From Cyanomargarita calcarea GSE-NOS-MK-12-04C (lineage in GTDB: Bacteria; Cyanobacteriota; Cyanobacteriia; Cyanobacteriales; Nostocaceae): a stretch of 64,000 nt of DNA. Shown one piece after another: positions 37,437 to 46,809 of this stretch; position 1 is the stretch's first letter, and every line of letters begins with the position of its first letter. The notes under the pieces are model-generated. The model did not search any database. It worked only from the letters and a program-made list of their open reading frames with translations, and was not told where the DNA came from. Made by a program: the position numbers and the translations under genes. The stretch is taken from contig JAHHGZ010000020.1 of assembly GCA_019359595.1 (NCBI GenBank), positions 62,001 to 126,000 on the forward strand, read 5' to 3'.

Positions 37437-38012
37437 TTAAATTAACGGACAAGCACGCTCCAAGGCTTGCTCAAGTAACTCTTGATACTCATCATCATGA
37501 ACCCGATAAGCCCCAAACCTTTCTAAGTGGGGATTCATCATTTGGGCATCAAACAGCACAAAATTACGTTCCCGCAACCTTTCTACCAACTTCACCATTG
37601 CCACCTTCGAGCCTTCCGGAATCCGATAAAACATCGACTCCCCAATAAAAGCACCACCAATTACAAGGCCTAAAATTCCCCCAGCAAGTTCATCACCTTG
37701 CCAAGTTTCAAAACTATAAGCATAACCAGATTGATAAAGTTCCCAATAAATTTCCTTTAACTGGTTTGAAATCCAAGTCGTATCCCTATTAGCACAACCA
37801 TCAACAACAGCCTCAAAATCACGATTAACCGCTACACTAAACCGTTCCTGATTCAAAACTCGCTGCAACGACTTAGGATAGTGAAACCGCTCATCCAAAG
37901 GAATCAAAGTGCGATCGCGACTGCTATACCAACCCAAGCCCTCCGAGTCATCAGCCATGAGAAAATAACCTTGGGTATAGCCTCGAACAATAGCAGCGAC
38001 ATCGTATTCCAT
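37437..38012 (-). CDS. aat: Leucyl/phenylalanyl-tRNA-protein transferase
   Basis: A 191-residue GNAT-fold enzyme that adds Leu or Phe from tRNA to proteins with N-terminal Arg or Lys, marking them for degradation (N-degron pathway). Conserved blocks: [14 protein letters not shown]-like [55 protein letters not shown] and [20 protein letters not shown]. The length fits the short cyanobacterial form. Monocistronic. Confidence 0.95.
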   Translation of the reverse strand: MEYDVAAIVRGYTQGYFLMADDSEGLGWYSSRDRTLIPLDERFHYPKSLQRVLNQERFSVAVNRDFEAVVDGCANRDTTWISNQLKEIYWELYQSGYAYSFETWQGDELAGGILGLVIGGAFIGESMFYRIPEGSKVAMVKLVERLRERNFVLFDAQMMNPHLERFGAYRVHDDEYQELLEQALERACPLI

Positions 38013-38222
38013 TTGAATGAAGGAAGAAGGAAGAAGGAAGAAGGAAGAAGGAGGTTTTAAGATGAGGATACAGAACCCAACTTAAAACGAAAAGACCTTA
38101 ATTAGGTCGGGGTATTAACAAGAACAGCGAGGATAAACAAAAATCCCAAAAATTCAGAGGAATATACTAATTCTCAGCGTTCCTCTGCGATTACCTCAGC
38201 GGCCCTCTGCGTTAAAAAAAAT

Positions 38223-38552
38223 ATGACAGAACCAATACCATCCATCACCCTACCACCTCCCCAAAATCCCCAACAAGAAGGAAAATGGCTCTTAGAGACA
38301 CTACATCAGTGGCTCGACACAGAATTTCTTCCCGAACCAGTCAATCAAAAAATAGCCGAACGAGCAGCACAGATATTTGTCCGGCAACGCATGGAAGGAG
38401 AAAATGATTTAGGTTCTCTGGTAATTGCCATTGTCACAGAGATGCAGGCATTTGACTTTTCCAAAAGCTTCTATGGAGAGTTTGCGATCGCTAACGCTGT
38501 CAGCGATCTCCTCTTAGAAAGTCTAGGAATTGATAAGTGTTGCGGACAATAG
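38223..38552 (+). CDS. Conserved cyanobacterial hypothetical protein
   Basis: A 109-residue helical, acidic protein (WLLETLHQWLDTEFLPEPVN, KIAERAAQIFVRQRMEGEND, AIANAVSDLLLESLGID). It resembles small proteins widespread in cyanobacteria without known function. No domain, signal peptide or membrane segment is seen. It lies divergent from aat. Confidence 0.75.
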   Translation: MTEPIPSITLPPPQNPQQEGKWLLETLHQWLDTEFLPEPVNQKIAERAAQIFVRQRMEGENDLGSLVIAIVTEMQAFDFSKSFYGEFAIANAVSDLLLESLGIDKCCGQ

Positions 38553-38565
38553 GAGCAAAGTGAAG

Positions 38566-38697
38566 GTGGGAAGTTAGGAGTTAGGAATTAGGAGTTAGGA
38601 GTTGGAAATGAATCAGGATCGGCGCACTATTCATAATTCTTAATTTTTAACTCTTTATTTTAAACTCCCAACTCCTAACTCCTAACTCTTAACTTTT
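38566..38697. repeat. Heptamer tracts in inverted arrangement
   Basis: ttaggag units (38572-38605), then a spacer, then ctcctaa units (38667-38690). The two tracts are complementary and separate two convergent genes (38223-38552 and rpsN). Confidence 0.7.
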
Positions 38698-38702
38698 TGG
38701 TT

Positions 38703-39005
38703 CTACCAACTAGACTTAACCACTCCGGGCAAAAGACCTTGGTGTGCCCATTCCCGCAGTACGTTCCGAGACAGGCCAAAATCGCGATAAAAACCTCTAG
38801 GACGACCAGTTACCCAGCAGCGGTTATGACGGCGGGTTGGTGCGCTATTACGGGGTAGCTGTTGAATTTTCCGGTGAACGTTTAGCTTATCAAGGGGAGA
38901 TTGAGCATCTCTGAACTCGTCCATCAAAGCTTCACGCTTCTGGGCATACTGTTCCACCATCTTGGCGCGTTTTTTCTCGCGCTCAATCATGCTCTTTTTT
39001 GCCAT
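38703..39005 (-). CDS. rpsN: 30S ribosomal protein S14
   Basis: A 100-residue S14 of the zinc-free type: only one cysteine ([20 protein letters not shown]), no CxxC pairs. It contacts 16S rRNA in the small-subunit head. As is common in cyanobacteria, it is outside the main ribosomal operon. Full length; start [10 protein letters not shown]. Confidence 0.97.
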   Translation of the reverse strand: MAKKSMIEREKKRAKMVEQYAQKREALMDEFRDAQSPLDKLNVHRKIQQLPRNSAPTRRHNRCWVTGRPRGFYRDFGLSRNVLREWAHQGLLPGVVKSSW

Positions 39006-39074
39006 AAATTCTGTAATTTTTGTTTAGACAGCATTTTCCATTCTATAGGAAATTATAATTTATGAGTGCTGAAT

Positions 39075-39163
39075 TTCTAACTCCAAACTCCTAACTCCCA
39101 ACTCCAAACTCCAAACTCCTAACTCCTAACTCCAAACTCCTAACCCCTAACCCCTAACTCCCA
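39075..39163. repeat. CTCCTAA / CTCCAAA heptamer tract
   Basis: About twelve units of aactcct / aactcca between rpsN and nth. The last unit overlaps the stop region of nth. Confidence 0.75.
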
Positions 39164-39834
39164 GTATTTGCAGAAGGGCATAATTCAGCCAACTGACAAA
39201 CTCCACAAGCAGGAGAACGAGCCTTACACACTGCCCGTCCATGATAAATTAGCCCAATTGACCAATTTTCCCAATCTGCTTGGGGTAACAACGGCATTAA
39301 ATCGCGTTCAATGCGAATCGGGTCTGTATGCTCAGTAAAGCCCAAACGGTGGGTCAGGCGCTTGACGTGTGTATCAACTGTCACTCCGGCATTAATCCCA
39401 TAGGCGTGGGCAAGAACTACATTTGCCGTTTTCCGTGCTACTCCCGGCAGCAGCAACAATTGTTCCATAGTCTTTGGCACTTGCCCGTCAAAATCCTTGA
39501 CAATCATCCGACAAGCGCCTTGAATATTTTTCGCTTTGTTGCGATAGAACCCAGTGGAACGCACCAAGTTTTCTATCTCAGACAAATCAGCTTGAGCCAT
39601 TGTTGCGGCATCGGGGAACCGGTCGAACAAAGCTGGTGTCACTTTATTCACCCGCTCATCAGTACATTGAGCGGAGAGAATCGTTGCCACCAGCAGTTGC
39701 ATGGGTGTTTCGTAGTTCAAAGAACAGGTTGCATCAGGATAAAAATGCTTCAGACGGACTAGAACCTCTAGCGCCCGTTGCTTTTTAGATAACCGTTTGC
39801 GAGTACTGTTCACTGGAATAATTTTTGGACCCAT
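39154..39834 (-). CDS. nth: Endonuclease III
   Basis: A 226-residue DNA glycosylase/AP lyase of base excision repair, acting on oxidised pyrimidines. The helix-hairpin-helix is LLLPGVARKTANVVLAHAY with the catalytic Lys, the catalytic Asp is in VTVDTHVKRLTHRLG, and a [4Fe-4S] cluster is bound by CKARSPACGVCQLAELC. Its start overlaps the rseP 3' end by 25 bp, so the two are likely co-transcribed and perhaps translationally coupled. Confidence 0.96.
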   Translation of the reverse strand: MGPKIIPVNSTRKRLSKKQRALEVLVRLKHFYPDATCSLNYETPMQLLVATILSAQCTDERVNKVTPALFDRFPDAATMAQADLSEIENLVRSTGFYRNKAKNIQGACRMIVKDFDGQVPKTMEQLLLLPGVARKTANVVLAHAYGINAGVTVDTHVKRLTHRLGFTEHTDPIRIERDLMPLLPQADWENWSIGLIYHGRAVCKARSPACGVCQLAELCPSANTGS

Positions 39835-40895
39835 GCAAGTTGGGTAGTTTCCTTAACTATCAGAAAAATTCCCAGTCCTAACAGTAGCACTAAACCTGTT
39901 TGCATTACCCCTTCTTGGATGCGAGTTGGTAAAGGTTTACCGCGCAAACCTTCAATCAAGAGAAACGCGAGTTGTCCGCCATCCAAAGCTGGCAAGGGCA
40001 GAATATTAATGACAGCCAGGTTAATGCTAATCAGAGCCGCAAAAAAGAACAAGCTGCCTGTATCATTTTGGGCAATGCTAGCGCCAATTTGGACAATTTT
40101 TACGGGTCCAGCAACTTGGGAGGCTGTTTCGCCAAAGTTGTTAATTAATTGCCCAAAGCCTTGAAATGTCATGATGACAATTCGTTGAAATTCGGTAGCA
40201 CCAAGGTTGAAAGCTTCTCCAATGTTTTTGACTCTCCGGCGTTCAACCTTTCCATTGGGAGAAAGTCCGATGCCAATGCTACCACCCTTTGCTTTGGCTT
40301 CCGGAATCACATTTACAGACAGTTTTTGGTCACCACGGGCAATATCTAATTGAATTTGGTTGCCTGCATTCGTTTTAATGATGTCCCTTAAAGCGTCTAA
40401 ATCTTGTAACGATGTCCCAAATTGTTTTTGATTGGCGGCTAAGATGACATCCCCCGGCTTAATTCCGGCTTTTTCTGCGACAGAACTGACATCTGGTGCT
40501 AACTGTTGGATTAAAACTCCTGGTTGGCTTGCTTGCGGTACACCAACAAAGTTAGCCTGCGCTACCAACAAAAAGTAAGCGAATATTAAATTTGCAATTA
40601 CTCCAGCGCTGATGACGATCGCCCGATCTAAAATAGGGCGGTTGCTTAACAGATTCGGGTCATTGGGTGCAATCTCACAATCTGGATCGTCGTCGGGAAA
40701 GCCCACAAATCCACCCAAAGGAAAAGCGCGAATCGCATATTCGGTTTGCGATCCTTGGTACTTCCAAATAACTGGGCCAAAGCCCAGAGAAAATCGATTG
40801 ACGTAAATACCCTGAGAACGTGCTGCAATAAAGTGTCCCAGTTCGTGTACCAAGATTAAAACAGCCAAAACTGCGATCGCCGCTAAAACTGACAT
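39810..40895 (-). CDS. rseP: Site-2 protease, RIP metalloprotease RseP (M50)
   Basis: A 361-residue intramembrane zinc protease. The HExxH motif is HELGH (residues 17-21) in the first membrane helix, a PDZ domain spans about 120-205 (LAPDVSSVAEKAGIKPGDVI), and the third zinc ligand is in NILPLPALDGGQLAFLLIE. It cleaves membrane-bound regulators such as anti-sigma factors. One PDZ domain is visible. The downstream nth gene overlaps it. Confidence 0.95.
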   Translation of the reverse strand: MSVLAAIAVLAVLILVHELGHFIAARSQGIYVNRFSLGFGPVIWKYQGSQTEYAIRAFPLGGFVGFPDDDPDCEIAPNDPNLLSNRPILDRAIVISAGVIANLIFAYFLLVAQANFVGVPQASQPGVLIQQLAPDVSSVAEKAGIKPGDVILAANQKQFGTSLQDLDALRDIIKTNAGNQIQLDIARGDQKLSVNVIPEAKAKGGSIGIGLSPNGKVERRRVKNIGEAFNLGATEFQRIVIMTFQGFGQLINNFGETASQVAGPVKIVQIGASIAQNDTGSLFFFAALISINLAVINILPLPALDGGQLAFLLIEGLRGKPLPTRIQEGVMQTGLVLLLGLGIFLIVKETTQLAWVQKLFQ

Positions 40896-41298
40896 AGATA
40901 AATTTTGTAAACTTCAGAAAGTTATAACTATCTTCATTCTAAAATGCACGACACTCGTTCATCGGAAATCGGGTATTAAAAATAAGGAATTGGGAGTACG
41001 GAACAGGTGAATGGGCATAAAAATACTAAGTAACTTCTAAAAAGTAAGTTATCCGTCATCGTTAGGTGTCTCTTTTGACCGGACAGGCAACAGACCTATC
41101 CTACAAACATATTTTGGATGAAGGAAGAAGGAAGAGATTTACAAGATGTGGATTCAGACCCCAACTCAAAACGGGCGACCCTGAGAACGGTCGGCGTATT
41201 AAACCCCAACTCCCAACTCCCAACTTTGCTCCTCCCTACTCTCCATTCCCAACTCCTAACTCCTAACTCCTAACTCCTAACTCCTAACTCCTAACAAA
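40896..41298. other. Upstream region of rseP with heptamer tract
   Basis: No gene. The part next to serS (41205-41296) is a run of aactcccaactcc / ctcctaa units, at least eight in all. The rest is the rseP upstream region, with nothing I can identify. Confidence 0.6.
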
Positions 41299-42579
41299 TT
41301 ACAACACCTCTCGCCCAAAATAACGTTGCAGGGCTTCGGGTATCCGCACTGTCCCATCAGGTTGTTGATAATTTTCCAAAATTGCCGCCATAGTCCGTCC
41401 CACGGCTAAACCAGAACCATTCAGAGTATGTACGAACTGAGTACCTTTTTTACCACTTTCCTTAAAGCGGATATCACCCCGTCGGGCTTGGAAGTCAACA
41501 CAATTGGAACAACTAGAAATTTCCCGATACTTCCCAGATGAAGGCAACCACACCTCTAAGTCGTAAGTTTTCGCGGAAGAAAATCCCAAATCCCCAGTGC
41601 ATAACTCTAGCACCCGGTAAGGTAACTGCAACGCCTGCAAAATCGCTTCTGCATTACCCACCAACTTTTCTAACTCTTCAAAAGAGGTGCTGGGATGGAC
41701 AAATTTTACCAACTCAATCTTGTTGAATTGATGCAAGCGAATCAATCCCCGCATATCTCGTCCATAACTACCAGCTTCCCGGCGAAAACAGGGAGTGTAT
41801 GCACAATAATATATAGGTAAATCTTCCTGCCGGAGGATTTCCCCACGATAGAAGTTAGTCAGCGGAACTTCTGCCGTCGGAATTAGCCACAAATCATCGT
41901 CAGCGCATTTAAAACTTTCTTCCGCAAATTTGGGTAGCTGACCGGTTGCAGTGAGAGACTCTGTGTTAACTAAAATAGGCGGACTAACTTCCACATAACC
42001 CGCTTGGGTTTGTTTGTCGAGCATAAATTGAATTAATGCCCTCTCCAACAAAGCACCGGCACCAATTAGAGTCACGAAGCGACTTTGCGCTACTTTCACC
42101 GCTCGCTCAACATTGAGAATACCCAACTTTTCGCCAATTTCCCAGTGGTCAATAATATTTGGATTCTGGGGAAGATATTCATCACCCCAACGCCGGATTT
42201 CCACATTTTCTTGCTCATTCTTGCCAATGGGTGTAGAGTCACTTGGCAAGTTGGGAAGTGTGAGTAAAAGTTCTTGAATTTTTACCTTAAGTTCTTTTTC
42301 CTGGGGTTCCAGTTCGCTTAATGTAGCTTTAATAGATTTACCTTCAGTTCGCAAAGCCAGAATTTCTGCTCCTTTGGGGTCGGAGCCTGTTTTAATTTTC
42401 TTGGGGATGGAGTCAGCAATTTCGTTGCTACGGGCTTGCAGTTGACTTCTAGTCACTTCTAATTCCCGTTGCTGCCTATCGAAATCTAAAATAGGTTGAA
42501 TGTTATATTTGTCGCCACGACCACTCAACCGTTCTTGAACTAATTGTGGATTTTCCCGTATTTGCTTAATATCCAGCAC
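41299..42579 (-). CDS. serS: Seryl-tRNA synthetase
   Basis: A 426-residue class II synthetase. The N-terminal coiled-coil arm that grips the long tRNA-Ser variable arm spans about 28-105. Motif 2 is [20 protein letters not shown], followed by [20 protein letters not shown] and [16 protein letters not shown]. Motif 3 is [19 protein letters not shown]. Full length, start [14 protein letters not shown]. Monocistronic. Confidence 0.98.
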   Translation of the reverse strand: MLDIKQIRENPQLVQERLSGRGDKYNIQPILDFDRQQRELEVTRSQLQARSNEIADSIPKKIKTGSDPKGAEILALRTEGKSIKATLSELEPQEKELKVKIQELLLTLPNLPSDSTPIGKNEQENVEIRRWGDEYLPQNPNIIDHWEIGEKLGILNVERAVKVAQSRFVTLIGAGALLERALIQFMLDKQTQAGYVEVSPPILVNTESLTATGQLPKFAEESFKCADDDLWLIPTAEVPLTNFYRGEILRQEDLPIYYCAYTPCFRREAGSYGRDMRGLIRLHQFNKIELVKFVHPSTSFEELEKLVGNAEAILQALQLPYRVLELCTGDLGFSSAKTYDLEVWLPSSGKYREISSCSNCVDFQARRGDIRFKESGKKGTQFVHTLNGSGLAVGRTMAAILENYQQPDGTVRIPEALQRYFGREVL

Positions 42580-42663
42580 AGATTTTTGTTTTGCTTTTGC
42601 CTACTACCTCGGGCATTTTAGGAGTTTTCGCCACTTTTACACAACTAAATAGTATCAAAATTG

Positions 42664-42755
42664 GGAGGAGGGGAGTTGGGAGTTAGGAATTGGGAGTCTT
42701 TGTGTTAAAAATTTATAACTCATAACTCCTAACTCCTAACTCCTAACTTTTGCCG
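42664..42755. repeat. Heptamer tracts upstream of serS
   Basis: ggagttgggagttagg units, then aactcctaactcc units, complementary to each other, between the serS and DUF3611 genes. Confidence 0.7.
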
Positions 42756-42760
42756 ACCTT

Positions 42761-43372
42761 TCAAGGTTTTGTAATGCGGTTTAGCAGCCAAATAGAGCCT
42801 AGAAGCCCTGCAAAATGTGCTGAAATTGTATTGGTATTTGCTTGCACTACGAAAATATCTAATGGCTGAATAACTCTACTAGGGTCAACTTGGGTTATGG
42901 TTCCGGGTATGATTTGAGATACTGTTAGCGACTTTGTTAACAAAATTCCCACGATCGCCTGCGCTCCTATAAGGGTTAATAATATCCCAACCAAATGCAG
43001 AATTAGCCCCAAACGAACAACTTGGACTGTTTCGAGTTTGCGCGGATGGTTGCTAGGGTTTGACGAGTCGAGTTGTCTGCCGATGCGGATATAACGGAAA
43101 GAGATAAAAATACCTATCCCTAAGACAACTAACCCACAAATTGCAAAAAAGATACCAAGTCCAGTTCCTGAACCAGTTCCTGAAACAGTACCTGTAACAC
43201 CTCTAGCACCTGAACTGGAGTTCGCACTGAAAGTAGCAAACAGTAAAATTCCCCCAGACACCAAGCCTAGAACTAATTGCGCCCAAAAGGTAATCTGACC
43301 TGTAAGGCGAAATGTTTGGGCGATCGCCCGACGTGTAGATGAAGATGATTGAGCATCGAGGTTTTCTGACAT
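42761..43372 (-). CDS. DUF3611 family membrane protein
   Basis: A 203-residue protein with about four hydrophobic segments (about 28-50, 78-98, 122-145, 175-198). RRAIAQTFRLTGQITFWAQL at the start and the C-terminal ISAHFAGLLGSIWLLNRI fit DUF3611, a cyanobacterial/plastid family of unknown function. A Gly/Thr-rich loop (GVTGTVSGTGSGTGLG, about 58-74) sits between the first two segments. Confidence 0.85.
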   Translation of the reverse strand: MSENLDAQSSSSTRRAIAQTFRLTGQITFWAQLVLGLVSGGILLFATFSANSSSGARGVTGTVSGTGSGTGLGIFFAICGLVVLGIGIFISFRYIRIGRQLDSSNPSNHPRKLETVQVVRLGLILHLVGILLTLIGAQAIVGILLTKSLTVSQIIPGTITQVDPSRVIQPLDIFVVQANTNTISAHFAGLLGSIWLLNRITKP

Positions 43373-43457
43373 ATCGATCGCTAATGTGTTAAGCGCTTGA
43401 TAAATTTACTATCACACTTAAACGATCCTCCTCGCGTATTTCAAGTCTATATAATCA

Positions 43458-43596
43458 TAGGAATTACGCAAAATTCTCGCCAAAAGCCCACAGAGTCGCT
43501 CTAGTGGTAATAGCTACGCTCTTGGCGTTGCGCCTACATCTGGCTTGCCGGACGCAGGTTATTAGCACTACATTGGTTATATTTTGCGTAAGTCTA
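43458..43596. mobile_element. MITE-like element with tacgcaaaat ends, 139 bp
   Basis: Terminal inverted repeats TAGGAATTACGCAAAAT (43458-43474) and ATTTTGCGTAAGTCTA (43581-43596). Related ends are found in the element at 54822-54926. No coding capacity. Confidence 0.65.
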
Positions 43597-43785
43597 AAAA
43601 TCAGTAGGAAATCCTTGAAAATGTGTGTTTTCAAGGCTGAGGGGCTTTTCACCATACATCTTGCTATGACTTAATCTTGTTACATCCCTACTGGGATAAT
43701 TGCACTCGAACAAAGTGTTTATTAAGTTTTACAGAAAAAGATGCATTTTACCTTTAAAATTACTGAGACGGCATTTTATACTTAA

Positions 43786-43890
43786 GCAGTCCTCACCCGC
43801 TTGGCATTACTTGACACAAAAGCGGCGTTAAACCCCGTTGTCAATAGCGCTCCTCACCACACCGCTCTTGCACTCGGGTAAGGACTAACT
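43786..43890. ncRNA. Candidate structured RNA of unknown class
   Basis: Nested complementary segments: AGTCCTCACCCG (43788-43799) with CGGGTAAGGACT (43875-43886), 11 of 12 paired, and inside it TTGACA (43811-43816) with TGTCAA (43839-43844). No reading frame. It lies in the 700-bp gap upstream of the PadR gene. Strand not known. Confidence 0.3.
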
Positions 43891-43982
43891 TTTGTGCGCC
43901 CTTAAAATTGGCGTAGCTGTTCCACGACTAACAAACGTGGCTGTTCGTGTAATGTCAGACTTTGGCAATCTAGCCTAAGTAG

Positions 43983-44031
43983 CGTTATATACTTACGAAT
44001 CAGGGGGTAGCACTATATACTGACTATAACG
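43983..44031 (+). promoter_or_regulatory. Possible operator upstream of the PadR-like gene
   Basis: Inverted repeat CGTTATA (43983-43989) / TATAACG (44025-44031) and direct repeats tatatact inside it, 45-90 bp before the start of a PadR-type regulator. Such regulators usually bind their own promoter. No direct evidence. Confidence 0.25.
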
Positions 44032-44075
44032 TTCGTAGGCTCAACCCTCAGGCATATTTTAGCCATTCAACAACC

Positions 44076-44423
44076 ATGAAACTTGAGGATATATATCAGT
44101 TCTTTGAGAATCCTCCGCCAACCTATCTCTGTCAAGAATTAGCAGTTTGTTACATCTTGTATGTTTTGTTACAAGGTGAATCTTATGGGACTGAGTTAAT
44201 CCAAAAACTAGAGACTGAATACCCAACCTATCGTCTTTCGGATACCGTACTCTACAGTGCGATTAAATTTCTGGAAGATCAAAGGGCAGTAACTGGGTAT
44301 TGGAAGAAACTAGAAGGACGCGGACGTCCGAGGCGGATGTACCAAGTTTCCCCAGAATGGCAAACTCAAGCGGAGGATTTAGCTCGTCTTTGGCAACAGT
44401 ACATAAATCGGAGGACAAATTAA
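44076..44423 (+). CDS. PadR-family transcriptional regulator
   Basis: A 115-residue winged-helix protein: ELAVCYILYVLLQGESYGTE (helix 1-2), LSDTVLYSAIKFLEDQRAV (recognition helix region), then the wing YWKKLEGRGRPRRMYQVSPE with the basic RGRPRRMY that PadR proteins use for DNA contacts. It is short, with only one C-terminal helix for dimerisation. The CCB2/CCB4 gene starts 55 bp downstream on the same strand, so the two may form an operon. Confidence 0.85.
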   Translation: MKLEDIYQFFENPPPTYLCQELAVCYILYVLLQGESYGTELIQKLETEYPTYRLSDTVLYSAIKFLEDQRAVTGYWKKLEGRGRPRRMYQVSPEWQTQAEDLARLWQQYINRRTN

Positions 44424-44478
44424 CGAATAATTAATAATGAATGAGTAAATCTCCTCCAGGGAACCTGTAAGCGTAGTT

Positions 44479-45006
44479 ATGGATACTGCTATTCTGCCAT
44501 CCACGTTGTTGCTAACTTTGTTGATGATGGTCGGGCTGCTTTTCTTTATTCGCGCCTCGACCAAAGACCGGACAGAGGTAGCGCAACTGGTTTCCGAGCA
44601 AGATGAAGCCACTTTAATGCCGAAAATTAAGGAATATTTTCAAGCGCGGTCTTACCGAGTGGCAGCGGTGGACTCAAAACAAAACCAAGTGACTTTTGAA
44701 GGCAATGTTCGCCCCAGTTGGTTTTTAGCGGTGTTTTTGACACTGCTAGCAGCATCTGGTACTCTTTGCCTGTCACTGGTTTTGTCGCTGCTTTTTCCTA
44801 AGTTGGGTAATGTGTTTTTAGGCTTAGTATTGCTGTCGCCATTAAGTGGCGTTTTTTATTGGAAAAAGTCTGGAAGGCTTGAGAAGGTCTCGTTGAAGCT
44901 GGAAGCAGTCAAGAGCGAACAAGCTTTATACAGTAAAATCACTGTAATTGCCCATAGAGATGAACTCTTTGAGTTACAAAGATTATTACAGTTAAAGAAA
45001 GAGTGA
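44479..45006 (+). CDS. Cofactor assembly of complex C subunit B (CCB2/CCB4 family)
   Basis: A 175-residue membrane protein with an N-terminal helix (about 7-25), a short domain (VSEQDEATLMPKIKEYFQAR), two close hydrophobic segments (about 77-115) and a soluble tail (KLEAVKSEQALYSKITVIAH). This matches the CCB2/CCB4 family, needed in chloroplasts for covalent haem attachment to cytochrome b6. The same role in the cytochrome b6f complex is inferred. It follows the PadR gene, and a long hairpin ends the unit. Confidence 0.85.
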   Translation: MDTAILPSTLLLTLLMMVGLLFFIRASTKDRTEVAQLVSEQDEATLMPKIKEYFQARSYRVAAVDSKQNQVTFEGNVRPSWFLAVFLTLLAASGTLCLSLVLSLLFPKLGNVFLGLVLLSPLSGVFYWKKSGRLEKVSLKLEAVKSEQALYSKITVIAHRDELFELQRLLQLKKE

Positions 45007-45010
45007 ATAA

Positions 45011-45050
45011 GTGTACGTTCGCAAGATGAGGGCATCTTACGAACGTACAC
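45011..45050 (+). terminator. Long hairpin after the CCB2/CCB4 gene
   Basis: GTGTACGTTCGCAAGAT / ATCTTACGAACGTACAC with one mismatch and a short loop, starting 5 bp after the stop codon. No T-run follows, so it may stabilise the transcript end rather than terminate. Confidence 0.6.
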
Positions 45051-46224
45051 TTATGAGTTACGGATACTATCCACTTACCCTAAAACATCCTCTGGTTTAG
45101 GCATTTTGCGGGAGTATCCTCACTAAGCAGTGGTCAACGGGTATTCAGCTTTTCGCGCCACAAGGGCGTTTCTGAGCCGGAATGGTCACTGTTTACGACT
45201 GTTCGCTGGTTTTAAAGGGCTGAGGAAGCCCAATTTATCGAATCCAAAAGGACAATTCTAAGGGAACTGTTCGTTTTTGTGGATTTGAGCGTAATTAGCT
45301 AAGTCGTGAGGAAAAAAGCTTTATTCTTGCCTACGGTGTTTGGCTTTTTATAATCTGCTTTATTGCTGGGCAAAAATATGTACGCCCAAGGGCGATTATT
45401 TCGCTCAGTAAGGAAGCCTAAGCTAATTCCTCACTCCTGAAGACTTTTCTTTTGAGACTAAGATTCAACCCATCCAACAAGCAGTAGCTTCAAGAAGAGT
45501 TGTTTGTCTTTTTAACAGTTATCAGTTAGTTGGATACAGGGTTTAACCACGGAGTGTTTTACGCCACAAGCGTGTACCTGAATGGGGATCTTGCTCTTAT
45601 AAGCGAATTACTAATCCACCACAATTTGCCTGATAACTATTCGCTTTTTTAACTAAATGGGTCTTAATCGTCAAGACCGCTACAGACTAAAAAAATTATT
45701 TTGTGAATAAACATGGGATTTTGCCAGTAAATAGTTGCCCTGGAGCCATACTTAACTATTTAACGCCACATTACATTTTTCGGGAGTAATTTAGGAGCCA
45801 TCAGTAGTAAAATACCGCTTGCGGCTCCAAATTACCTTAAGAAAACTTGTCATTGTTGCGACAAAAAGTTGCTCTTCTTCGGTAACGTTTGACTCGACAA
45901 TGCGAACATCGGTTTCTTCCAAACTTGGGTAAGACGGAAGCTCAGACTGCCTTTGTTTGCGCTTGTCGATGGTTTACGGTTGGGCTTGGGGGAACAGAAG
46001 TTTGGTTCCTACCCTTCACCCCACTTAGTTTACGGTACAGCAAGCTAGGGCTTTACTTTTCACGAACAGGGCGCTTGGGTATGCTCCGCTAACACCAATG
46101 AAGTCAGAGTGTCTGACCTCCTGCTTTGTTATAAACAGACAAAGAGCTAGCTTTCGCTCAAGTTTTGGCATAACAAGCGTTTTACTCCGCTTGGACGTTA
46201 CGTCAATAGACAACTATTTATGGT
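45051..46224. other. 1.2-kb gene-poor region with related sequence motifs
   Basis: No convincing gene; the few short frames here lack family features. Several short motifs recur: ttttcgcgccacaaggg (45151) and ttttacgccacaagcg (45555), and ctgttcgctgg / actgttcg / actattcgc (45200, 45268, 45637) before T-rich stretches. GTGAGGAA (45307-45314) can pair with TTCCTCAC (45427-45434). It could hold small RNAs or decayed repeats. Confidence 0.4.
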
Positions 46225-46542
46225 TTATCGGCCAGCTACAGCCAGAGCTTCTTGACCTGGGGATGGTTCTAATATCCTCAAGCTAGGAAACAAGAAATGA
46301 TTTTCTTCTACATATTGGGCACCAAACAGTCCCTTCTCCGCCCAGAAATAGCGATCCGTAGTGTGCTCATTGCGCTTTACAAGTAGCAGTGCAGGTGGCA
46401 AGATTCCCTCAGCTTGAATGAATTTCCGAGCTGCTGTCACAGGTTTCTCTTCACCACTCTCGATGCTAAATTGAGGCACATGCTCTAGAATCCGCCGTCC
46501 TTCCTGGCGACGGCGACTTTTCCGCTTCCGTCTCCTTGCCAA
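46225..46542 (-). CDS. DUF3155 family protein
   Basis: A 105-residue protein that starts with TTG; the strong AGGAGG eight bases upstream supports this start. It opens with a very basic stretch (ARRRKRKSRRRQEGRRILEH) and continues FIQAEGILPPALLLVKRNEH and ERYFWAEKG-like DRYFWAEKGLFGAQYVEENH, the DUF3155 signature. The family is cyanobacterial and uncharacterised; the basic N-terminus suggests nucleic-acid binding. Confidence 0.9.
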   Translation of the reverse strand: MARRRKRKSRRRQEGRRILEHVPQFSIESGEEKPVTAARKFIQAEGILPPALLLVKRNEHTTDRYFWAEKGLFGAQYVEENHFLFPSLRILEPSPGQEALAVAGR

Positions 46543-46809
46543 CCTATTGTCCTCCTGTTTGCAAGCTACAGATTGTAGTGATAGCTACAAAATCAGTCGT
46601 AATTATATAAGTTCTAGTAAAAAAAATCAAGGGTTTTTAAAGTTTTGATAAAACAAATTAACAAACATAATAAATCAAAAGCCTTTAAGAACATAATGCC
46701 CTAGAGCGAAGCAATTACTTGCAATATTTAGTTAAGCTTTGTTAAATAGAAAAACCAACTTCTAGTCCTTGTCTTCCCTTTTATCCTTAATCTTGAGGAA
46801 GATTTGAAA

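Noticed and set aside
37354-37648. Extension of the histidine-kinase fragment frame
   Set aside because: Beyond the G2 box the translation no longer resembles a kinase and runs antisense to aat.
45061-45480. Possible 6S RNA, tmRNA or RNase P RNA gene
   Set aside because: None of the conserved sequence landmarks of these RNAs could be found; kept only as unclassified gene-poor DNA.
45889-46213. Overlapping short open frames on both strands
   Set aside because: No ribosome binding site, no family resemblance, and frames on opposite strands overlap; treated as chance frames.
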